This document shows positions 1 through 5,074 of a stretch of 6,139 bases of DNA, in pieces (position 1 is the first letter of the stretch; each line of letters starts with the position of its first letter). The stretch covers positions 1 through 6,139 of the forward strand of contig JAOPUY010000363.1 in assembly GCA_025963265.1 (NCBI GenBank), in the 5' to 3' direction. Both the position numbers and the translations under genes were made by a program. This stretch comes from Frankiales bacterium. GTDB lineage: Bacteria > Actinomycetota > Actinomycetes > Mycobacteriales > Jatrophihabitantaceae. The notes beneath the pieces are model-generated. The model made no database searches. It worked only from the letters and a program-made list of their open reading frames with translations, and was not told the origin of the DNA.

Positions 1-586
1 AAAGGTGCCGAAGTGTTGGCGCGACGCCGAAGTAGCTGACTCTGGCGGGCAGATCGGCGGCGAGCGCGACCAGCCGCGGGTCGTCGCGGTTGACCACGAC
101 GTACTCGGTGGTGGCACGGGCCACGCGAGCCAGCAGGCCCGCCGTGGTGTCGATCTCGCCGAAGCGATCGAGCTGGTCGCGCAGCACGTTGAGCAACAGC
201 GCGCGTTCCGGCCGGTGGACCTCGCAGAATCGGATCGCGTGCGCCTCGTCCAATTCGAAGACGGCCAGGTCGGCCGGGGTCTGGCCGAGCCAGTTGGTGT
301 GCTGCAGGACCGCGGTGATGGTGCCCCGGACGAAGTTGCCGCCGGTGTCGTTGGTCAGCACCCGGTAGCGCTGCCCGAGCACGGTGGCGAGCATCTTGGT
401 GGTAGTCGTCTTGCCGTTCGTGCCGCTGACCACGATGACGCCGTCGGGCAGCTGGGCCAGCCGCCGGGCCAAGAACCCGGGAAACACCTTTTCGACCACG
501 AGGCCCGGCAGCGCGGTCCCGCGTCGACCGGTGAGCCGCAGCGCGAGGACGGTGGCCTTGCCGAGCCAGACCGCAAGTAGATCCAT
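1..586 (-). CDS. murT: MurT, lipid II isoglutaminyl synthase (glutamine-hydrolysing) ligase subunit, 3' part cut by window edge
   Basis: This is the N-terminal 195 residues of a Mur-ligase-fold protein of the MurT type. With its amidase partner GatD, MurT amidates the D-glutamate of lipid II on the cytoplasmic side of the membrane, using ATP and glutamine-derived ammonia (family knowledge). Visible evidence is the Mur-ligase P-loop SGTNGKTTTT at about residues 54-63, TNDTGGNFVRG at 78-88, FELDEAH at 110-116, and LNVLRDQLDRFGEID at 132-146, the last being a MurT hallmark. Full-length proteins are roughly 400 residues, so the rest of the central domain, any Cys4 zinc ribbon and the DUF1727 C-terminal domain lie outside. 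The ATG at 584-586 is chosen because an in-frame TAG lies five codons upstream (599-601). No Shine-Dalgarno sequence precedes it, so a leaderless message is possible. The gene follows the secreted-protein gene on the same strand after a 53-nt gap. gatD would be expected beyond the left edge, but this cannot be seen. The MurT call is firm. Confidence 0.93.
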   Translation of the reverse strand, partial: MDLLAVWLGKATVLALRLTGRRGTALPGLVVEKVFPGFLARRLAQLPDGVIVVSGTNGKTTTTKMLATVLGQRYRVLTNDTGGNFVRGTITAVLQHTNWLGQTPADLAVFELDEAHAIRFCEVHRPERALLLNVLRDQLDRFGEIDTTAGLLARVARATTEYVVVNRDDPRLVALAADLPARVSYFGVAPTLRHL

Positions 587-639
587 GGTTCGGTCAGGCT
601 ACCGGCCCGCGATCCGCCGCTAGCGTCGAGCAGCGCGCG
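587..639 (-). promoter_or_regulatory. Short gap upstream of murT with a weak possible -10 element
   Basis: The 53 nt between the secreted-protein stop and the murT ATG contain no Shine-Dalgarno motif. On the minus strand TAGCCT (596-601) ends nine nt before the ATG and has the TAnnnT form of an actinobacterial -10 element, which would give an almost leaderless transcript. No convincing -35 box is found 16-18 bp further upstream. Without a promoter here, murT would have to be read through from the upstream gene. This is a guess from position. Confidence 0.2.
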
Positions 640-3357
640 TCAGTGCTTGAGGCGGTCCTCGCTGAGCGCCCGCGGCGGCGCGTGCTGCGCGACCGCGCGG
701 CTCAACGACGGCGTGTTCACCACGATCGGCGTCACGTCGACGTTCAAGCGTTCCGCCGTGAACGACGCGAGGTAGATCTGGGCCGCCAATTGCCCGGCGT
801 GCTCCTCGGCGCCGACGTAGCGATACTCCGCGGCCGAGTGGTACTCCCGCCCGTCCGGCGTCACGCGCTGCATCGCGGCCGCCGCCTGCAGATGGCTCAG
901 GGCGGCCGAGGACGCGGAGGCGGTCGGGGTCAGCTCGCCCGACGGCCGGCCGTCGAAGGCGAACACCTCGGCGTCGACGTCCAACAACGCGTACGGCAGT
1001 TCCTGGCCGGTGCCCCAGTCACAGCCCTGGGGGTAGTAAATCGCGCTGCCGCTGGAGTAGACGGGCCCGCCCGGCGCGGCGAACGGCGGCGAAAGGTAGC
1101 TCTGCGAGCTCAGCGCCGCGTAGATCGTGGCCAGTCCGGTCAGCGAGGCCTGCGGGACGGGCTGACCGGCCAGCGCGGCGAAGACGGCGGTGTCGACGTT
1201 CTGATAGCCGTTGGTCGTGTAGTCCGGCGCGACTCGATTGTGGTTGACGACCACGCCGGCCTCGCTCACGTTCGACCCGGCCAGCCAGCCGCTGAGCGGC
1301 ACGCCGTCGACCGCGGTGCTGGAGGTGAGGTCGCTCGGTTTCGACCAGGACGCGATGAGCATCCGCTCCTCCGCCAACCGCCAGATATCGCGGCGCTCGG
1401 CGGTTGGCATCATGGCGATCGCCAGCGCCGGGGCGAGGGCGTACCAGGAGTCCTCCTCGCCGCCGGTGTCGCCCGGGGAGAGCAGCCGGCCGCTGGCGTC
1501 GGCCAGGTATTTGGGCCGCAGCGTGCTCACGTAGTCGGCCTCGGACACGACCATCCGGGACACGCACGTCTGCGTGCGAGCGTCCAAGGCGTCCCACACC
1601 AGCCACGCCGCGCGGCCGGCGTAGGAGGACCAGAGCGAGCTTTGCCACGATTCGCCCCAGCCGCCGACCGAGCTCGCCCGGTAGCCGCACGAGACCCGGC
1701 TGACGATCTGCCGCACGACCGCGGTCGCGCTGGCGGCCGACACTCCGGTCACGCTCGCGCTGTACGCGCCGGTGCGCAGGCTGACCGCCAACGAGAAGGC
1801 CTCCATGGACAGCCGCCGAATCCCGTCGGTGACCAACGTGGCGCTCGAGGTCATCGGCGCGGCCAGCAACTGCTGGCCGGCGCCCGGCCACCAAGTCCGC
1901 AACGCATAGCGGTTGGCGGTCTGCAGCACGTTCAGCGAGGTCGCGTCGGTGGCGCTCAGCGACCCGCTGAGCGGGCTGAGGTCGGTGGTCGACAGCACGG
2001 TGGGAACCACGGTCGGCACCACGGCGGCTCGCACATAACCGACCACGTCGATCACCACGTCGCCAAGGCCGGTGTTGCGGCCGAGGGCGAAGGCGCCGTC
2101 GGGACCGAGGGTGACGATCACCTGCTGGGCGACGGCCACGTCCGGGCGGGCGTTGACGTCGGAGGTGGCCGGGCGGCTCGTCCCGTTCGCCCAGGCGGTC
2201 AACGCGCCGGTCGAGGTGCGGCCAGGCACGCTGGTGATGGTGACGACAGCCGCAGTCGCGTCCGCCGGGACCCCGTGACCGCCGCCGGCCTTGACCAGGA
2301 GGGACCGGGCCGTCCCGACCGGGGTGCGGGTGCGGCGGGTGTCGACCAACCGGGCCGGCGGGACGGTGGTCAAGCCGGAGTAGGTGGCCGCGGAGCTCGC
2401 CACATAGCCGATCAGATCGAGGATCACATCCGCGGTGCCGCCACCGACGCCGACCGCGATCCGGCCCCGAGAGCCGAGCTTGACCATCAGCAGGTTGGCC
2501 GTCGGCTGGCCGCGCACGGTGTTTCCATTGGACGTGGCCGGGCGCGGACTTCCGCTGGCCCAGGCGGTGACCGGCCGCGAGCTGGCCGAGGCGTCGACGG
2601 TCGTGAGGTTCACCAGGACGGCGGCGGCGTTGGCCGGAACGCCGGTCGCACCGGTCATGGCCACGTCGAGTTCCGCCCCGACCTTGCGGTGGCCGGAGCG
2701 GGTGTCGATCACGCGTTGCGGACGCACGGTGGCCACGCCGCCCGCGGCGGGCTGGGAACCGCCCACGTAATAGCCAAGCACGTCGACGATCAGGTCGGCG
2801 CCGCCGGCCGAGTCGTAGAAGAGCAGGTCGCCGGACGGGCCGGGCCGGACGACGGCGCTGTTCGCCGAGGGATTCGCCGGCGCGTAGTTCACGGTGGACG
2901 TCGCCGGCCGAGCGGTGCCGCCGGGATAGACGGTGACGTAGCCGAGGCGGGTGGTGTTGGCGAGGGTGACGTGAATCAGGACAGCTCCGACGCCGCTGCT
3001 CGGCACCCCGCCTTGCCCGAGGACCGCCAGCGACAGACTCCGGCCGCCGGTCGGCTGGTGATGCGTCGAGCGCGAGTCGTACAACCGCGTGGGCCCGACC
3101 GGACGGAAGGTGCCGACCGCCGGCGCCGCGGCCGTCGGCATCGACAGCGGGGCGCTACTGCTCGCCACCGCCGCCGAACCCCCAGCCGCCGCCGTCGGCG
3201 CAGCGCCAGTCGGCTCCGCCGCCGAACTGCCAGTCGGCTCCGCCGCGGTGGCCGCGGGCGCGGCGGCGGAGACCAGGCCAGCGACCAAGAGCAAGGTCGC
3301 CGCGAGCGCCGTCGTCACGACGCGGGGGTCGGTCGATCGGCGGGCACGCACGCGCAT
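640..3357 (-). CDS. Secreted protein: signal peptide, three RLxDTR/DVxGY repeats and a large C-terminal domain (possible alpha/alpha-toroid carbohydrate-active domain)
   Basis: This is a 905-residue exported protein of unknown function. Residues 1-39 look like a Sec signal peptide: a basic n-region MRVRARR, a hydrophobic stretch at about 14-31, and an Ala-rich cleavage region ending near ATAA. An Ala/Pro/Thr/Ser linker follows (40-80). Three divergent repeats of about 112-117 residues come next (82-198, 208-319, 329-443). The C-terminal part (about 455-870) has alternating helical segments with conserved-looking polar clusters: GWGESW (566-571), GDTGGEEDSWYALAPALA (629-646), VVNHNRVAPDYTTNGY (703-718) and CDWGTGQELPYALLDVDAE (779-797). 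These, and the helix pattern, recall alpha/alpha-toroid lyases or hydrolases; Asn705/His706/Tyr713 could be active-site residues, but that is inference. Cys557, Cys598 and Cys779 could allow one disulfide. The ATG at 3355-3357 is supported by GAGG six nt upstream (in GAGGTGATCA) and by the signal peptide. Likely role: binding or degrading an extracellular or envelope polymer. The secretion and repeat calls are strong; the enzymatic role is not. Confidence 0.88.
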   Translation of the reverse strand: MRVRARRSTDPRVVTTALAATLLLVAGLVSAAAPAATAAEPTGSSAAEPTGAAPTAAAGGSAAVASSSAPLSMPTAAAPAVGTFRPVGPTRLYDSRSTHHQPTGGRSLSLAVLGQGGVPSSGVGAVLIHVTLANTTRLGYVTVYPGGTARPATSTVNYAPANPSANSAVVRPGPSGDLLFYDSAGGADLIVDVLGYYVGGSQPAAGGVATVRPQRVIDTRSGHRKVGAELDVAMTGATGVPANAAAVLVNLTTVDASASSRPVTAWASGSPRPATSNGNTVRGQPTANLLMVKLGSRGRIAVGVGGGTADVILDLIGYVASSAATYSGLTTVPPARLVDTRRTRTPVGTARSLLVKAGGGHGVPADATAAVVTITSVPGRTSTGALTAWANGTSRPATSDVNARPDVAVAQQVIVTLGPDGAFALGRNTGLGDVVIDVVGYVRAAVVPTVVPTVLSTTDLSPLSGSLSATDATSLNVLQTANRYALRTWWPGAGQQLLAAPMTSSATLVTDGIRRLSMEAFSLAVSLRTGAYSASVTGVSAASATAVVRQIVSRVSCGYRASSVGGWGESWQSSLWSSYAGRAAWLVWDALDARTQTCVSRMVVSEADYVSTLRPKYLADASGRLLSPGDTGGEEDSWYALAPALAIAMMPTAERRDIWRLAEERMLIASWSKPSDLTSSTAVDGVPLSGWLAGSNVSEAGVVVNHNRVAPDYTTNGYQNVDTAVFAALAGQPVPQASLTGLATIYAALSSQSYLSPPFAAPGGPVYSSGSAIYYPQGCDWGTGQELPYALLDVDAEVFAFDGRPSGELTPTASASSAALSHLQAAAAMQRVTPDGREYHSAAEYRYVGAEEHAGQLAAQIYLASFTAERLNVDVTPIVVNTPSLSRAVAQHAPPRALSEDRLKH
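2029..3114 (-). repeat. Three tandem ~115-residue protein repeats of the actinobacterial RLxDTR...DVxGY type
   Basis: Within the secreted protein, the same order of motifs recurs three times. Repeat 1 (residues 82-198, 2764-3114) has TRLYDSR, GVPSSGVGAVLIHVTL, YVTVYPGGTARPATSTVN and ADLIVDVLGYY. Repeat 2 (208-319, 2401-2736) has QRVIDTR, GVPANAAAVLVNLTTV, VTAWASGSPRPATSNGN and ADVILDLIGYV. Repeat 3 (329-443, 2029-2373) has ARLVDTR, GVPADATAAVVTITSV, LTAWANGTSRPATSDVN and GDVVIDVVGYV. Such beta-rich repeats are common in secreted actinobacterial proteins, often beside an enzymatic domain, and are thought to bind surfaces or glycans; a binding role here is inference. Divergence among the copies shows an old duplication. 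Confidence 0.88.
3205..3246 (-). repeat. Short direct repeat in the signal-peptide-proximal linker
   Basis: The 18-base word GCCAGTCGGCTCCGCCGC (plus strand) occurs at 3205-3222 and again at 3229-3246, a 24-nt period that keeps frame. It encodes the duplicated AAEPTG in the linker just after the signal peptide (residues about 38-51). This is a slippage-type repeat in a low-complexity linker and probably varies in copy number between strains. Confidence 0.75.
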
Positions 3358-3550
3358 TGATCACCTCGGGATCCAGGTTCTGCGACCCTCGGAGGGAACG
3401 ACAGCGGTGGGATTGGCTCTTCATCTTCACCATCGACGGCGGACCGCACTCGGTTGAGATGAATCGTCCGAAATCTAGCGGACGAACATCACAATTCGAC
3501 AGGCCGCCCGGATAGTCCACCCTGCGGTCACCCGACAATCACCCGGGCTC
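3358..3550 (-). promoter_or_regulatory. Upstream region of the secreted-protein gene, with SD and a 22-bp inverted repeat
   Basis: The leader contains a good Shine-Dalgarno, GAGG (minus strand, about 3364-3367), six nt before the ATG. At 3464-3485 there is a perfect inverted repeat with 7-bp arms, TCGTCCG and CGGACGA, around an 8-nt centre. On the minus strand the centre contains TAGATT, a plausible -10 element, about 110 nt upstream of the ATG. The -35 position 17 bp upstream reads TCGAAT, a poor match. The repeat could be an operator over the promoter or a small RNA hairpin; the sequence does not decide. No convincing small gene is seen in this stretch. Confidence 0.35.
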
Positions 3551-3586
3551 GCCGCCGCAGCCCCGGCCGCTTGTGGGCCCGGCGGC
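3551..3586 (-). terminator. Possible GC-rich hairpin after the EEP gene
   Basis: Arms GCCGCCG (3551-3557) and CGGCGGC (3580-3586) pair over 7 bp, with a possible inner CCC/GGG pairing, starting about 11 nt after the stop codon at 3598-3600. There is no T-tract on the minus strand, so it is at best a weak intrinsic terminator of the U-less kind proposed in actinobacteria. GC-rich hairpins arise by chance in such DNA. Confidence 0.25.
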
Positions 3587-3597
3587 CAGCTGGCGGC

Positions 3598-4578
3598 CTA
3601 GAGCCGGAGGGAAACGAGGAGGGCTCGGTGGTCAGAGCCCGGGAGGTCGAGGGTGCGGGCCGATTCGGCCGACGCGCCGCTGGTCAGGACGTGGTCGATC
3701 GCGATCAGGGGCGGGAACCACCGGTCGGCCGGGTAGGAGGCTAGATATCCCGCACCGGTGTGTTCGGCGGCGTCGCTGTAGCCGTGGCCGAGCAGCGCGC
3801 GGAACTGGGGATGGTCGGTCGTGGCGTTGAAATCGCCGGCGACGATCACCGGCGCGGGATTGGCCGCGGCGGCCGCGAGAATAGGACGCAGCCGCTTCAG
3901 CTCGGCCAACCACTCTCGGGGCGGGTAGGGGTACGGCGGCAGCAAATGCACGGCCAGCACGGTGGCGGTCTCGGTCGGGCTGAGCTGGATCCTCGCCTGC
4001 AGGACGCCGAGTTCGAATCCGGCGAAGTTCTGCTCGGCCGATAGCGGATAGCGACTCCAGATCGCCAAGCCGCCGCCGCCACCGGCCAGGGCGGCGTCGA
4101 AGCGGTAGGGCAACAGAGCGGCCAGGCCGGCCGAGACCAGTCGGTCGCGTTCCTCGGGCGTGAGTTCCTCGCTCATCAGCACATCGACGTGTCGGTCCTG
4201 CACCATCCGGACCAGGCTGGCCGGTTCGGCCGAACCGATGCGCAGGTTGGCTTGCAGGACGTTGAGCGGGGTCCCGACCGCGGGGTGGCCGCTCGACCGG
4301 TACAGCGGCGCCTGACCGATGATCGCCAAGACCAGCACCAGCGTGGCCGCCGCCAGCAGTCGCCAGCGGCGAACAATCGCCAAGAGGATCACCGCGACCG
4401 GCGCCGCCCAGAGCAGCTGATGCGCCAGCGCGGCCAGCACGATCACCGGCTGCCAGGACACGCTCACCTGACGGACCAGCACCGCGAGGGCGGCCACCAA
4501 CAGGGCGACGCAAGCGACCACGGCGACCGTGATGGTCAGGACGGTGTCGCGTTCCCGGCGCCACTGGGGTCTGATCAC
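3598..4578 (-). CDS. Membrane-anchored endonuclease/exonuclease/phosphatase (EEP) family protein
   Basis: This 326-residue protein has three predicted transmembrane helices (about 13-35, 44-68, 72-91) and then an EEP-fold domain (about 104-326). That fold covers metal-dependent phosphodiesterases and phosphatases such as DNase I-like nucleases, sphingomyelinases and inositol phosphatases. The active-site set appears complete: QANLR with Asn111, SEEL with Glu137/138 as metal ligand, GLAIWSRYPL (170-179), His211 in AVHLLPP, GDFN with Asp249 and Asn251, IDHV at 294-297, and SDH at 315-317 near the C-terminus. A basic N-terminus followed by three helices predicts the catalytic domain outside the membrane. 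Substrate cannot be assigned. The GTG at 4576-4578 is the only suitable start between an upstream region lacking in-frame starts and the first membrane helix. It has no clear SD and sits inside a 17-bp palindrome. It lies 34 nt after the MerR gene on the same strand, so co-transcription is likely. The family call is firm; the substrate is unknown. Confidence 0.9.
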   Translation of the reverse strand: MIRPQWRRERDTVLTITVAVVACVALLVAALAVLVRQVSVSWQPVIVLAALAHQLLWAAPVAVILLAIVRRWRLLAAATLVLVLAIIGQAPLYRSSGHPAVGTPLNVLQANLRIGSAEPASLVRMVQDRHVDVLMSEELTPEERDRLVSAGLAALLPYRFDAALAGGGGGLAIWSRYPLSAEQNFAGFELGVLQARIQLSPTETATVLAVHLLPPYPYPPREWLAELKRLRPILAAAAANPAPVIVAGDFNATTDHPQFRALLGHGYSDAAEHTGAGYLASYPADRWFPPLIAIDHVLTSGASAESARTLDLPGSDHRALLVSLRL

Positions 4579-4588
4579 CCCGTGATCA
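4572..4588. repeat. 17-bp perfect inverted repeat spanning the EEP gene start codon
   Basis: TGATCAC (4572-4578) and GTGATCA (4582-4588) are separated by CCC. The GTG start codon of the EEP gene forms the inner end of one arm. In RNA this is a 7-bp stem with a 3-nt loop that would hold the start codon; in DNA it could be a protein-binding site. It lies in the 34-nt gap after the MerR gene, so translational coupling or control of initiation is conceivable. Function is unproven. Confidence 0.55.
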
Positions 4589-4612
4589 TGCTCGACCGAG
4601 TCGAACGCTCGG

Positions 4613-5023
4613 TTACGCCGGGTCGCTGGCCGCGAGGTCCTGCAGCCGGGATCGGCACTGGTCGGCCACCGTCTCGACCTCGTTCAGGGTCCGGCGCAGA
4701 TCACTGGAACGCTGTTTGAGGTCTTGGCTGATCTCGCTCAGTCGGACCAGCAGGACTTCGAGCTGACGGCGCTCCGAGCTCGCGGCGCCGTCGTACATCT
4801 CGACGATCTCGCGAATCTCGGCCAACGACATGCCGAACCGCTTGCCCCGCAAGATGAGGCGCATTCGGCCGTGGTCGCGGGCATGGAAGATCCGGACGGT
4901 GCCGCGCCGCTCGGGCGCGATCAAGCCCTCGGCCTCGTAGAAGCGCAGCGTGCGGGTCGTCACGCCCAGCTCGGCGGCGAGCTCGGAGACCGTCCAGGTT
5001 CGCTCTCGCGCTTTCGTCGGCAC
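4613..5023 (-). CDS. MerR-family transcriptional regulator, LiuR-like
   Basis: This 136-residue DNA-binding regulator has an N-terminal MerR winged helix-turn-helix (about 10-46: WTVSELAAELGVTTRTLRFY, then EGLIAPERRGTVRIF). The second part of the DNA-binding domain reads RMRLILRGKRFGMSLAEIREIVEMYD (53-78), and a long coiled-coil dimerisation helix (about 84-128) ends in ADQCRSRL. LILRGKRxGxSLAExREIxExYD is strongly reminiscent of LiuR, the regulator of leucine/isovalerate and other branched-chain catabolic genes in proteobacteria; this comparison is from memory. Its length is right for the group. GTG at 5021-5023 is chosen because it just precedes the HTH and nothing nearer fits; the open frame continues upstream only as antisense to the dehydrogenase. 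No SD is present, but promoter-like boxes place a transcript start on or near the GTG. It is divergent from the acyl-CoA dehydrogenase with a shared palindrome, so it probably regulates that gene and itself. liuR is not given as a symbol because orthology is untested. Confidence 0.9.
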   Translation of the reverse strand: MPTKARERTWTVSELAAELGVTTRTLRFYEAEGLIAPERRGTVRIFHARDHGRMRLILRGKRFGMSLAEIREIVEMYDGAASSERRQLEVLLVRLSEISQDLKQRSSDLRRTLNEVETVADQCRSRLQDLAASDPA

Positions 5024-5074
5024 CGGTCTAGATTGCTTGACGTAGACGTAAAGGTCAAGCTGTGGAGGCCCGCC
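5024..5074. promoter_or_regulatory. Divergent promoter region between the MerR regulator and the acyl-CoA dehydrogenase
   Basis: The two start codons are only 51 bp apart. On the minus strand TTGACC (5053-5058) is a good -35 box. With a 17-bp spacer the -10 would be CAATCT (5030-5035), which puts +1 at the GTG of the regulator (5023). With a 20-bp spacer, as in many MerR-regulated promoters, it would be TCTAGA (5027-5032). Both imply a leaderless or nearly leaderless regulator mRNA. On the plus strand the dehydrogenase has an SD, TGGAGG (5063-5068), six nt before its ATG, but its promoter boxes are not clear. Confidence 0.55.
5035..5060. promoter_or_regulatory. Probable operator for the LiuR-like MerR regulator
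   Basis: This is a 26-bp interrupted palindrome. Perfect 7-bp arms GCTTGAC (5035-5041) and GTCAAGC (5054-5060) surround a centre whose middle four bases, ACGT (5046-5049), are themselves symmetric. The axis is at 5047/5048. Further paired positions (T5043 with A5052) support symmetry over two turns of the helix. Its size and central position suit a MerR-family dimer, and TTGAC...ACGT...GTCAA resembles, from memory, the sites predicted for LiuR. One arm overlaps the proposed -35 box of the regulator gene, implying autoregulation. Confidence 0.7.

Noticed and set aside
5..623. Plus-strand open frames opposite murT
   Set aside because: The minus strand encodes clear Mur-ligase motifs throughout; the plus-strand frames show none.
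643..3360. A 905-codon open frame on the plus strand, exactly antisense to the secreted-protein gene
   Set aside because: It is Arg/Gly/His-rich with no recognisable domain, signal or SD. The minus-strand frame has a signal peptide, three protein repeats and a good SD. Long antisense frames are expected in very GC-rich genes.
3358..3364. TGATCAC beside the secreted-protein start, the same word as in the palindrome at the EEP start
   Set aside because: Only one half-site is present and it overlaps the SD-to-start spacer, so a shared operator is not supported; chance is enough.
3358..3440. A possible riboswitch (for example c-di-AMP type) in the leader of the secreted-protein gene
   Set aside because: Small pairings such as CCTC/GAGG near the SD exist, but none of the conserved cores I know for wall-hydrolase riboswitches could be matched.
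3155..3538. A 127-codon minus-strand frame starting in the intergenic region
   Set aside because: It overlaps the signal-peptide region of the secreted protein in another frame, has no recognisable features, and its Gly/Arg-rich end is typical of a frame shadow.
3582..3595. GCCAGCTGGC palindrome just after the EEP stop codon
   Set aside because: A 10-bp GC-rich palindrome without a loop or T-tract is common by chance at this composition and cannot be a terminator hairpin by itself.
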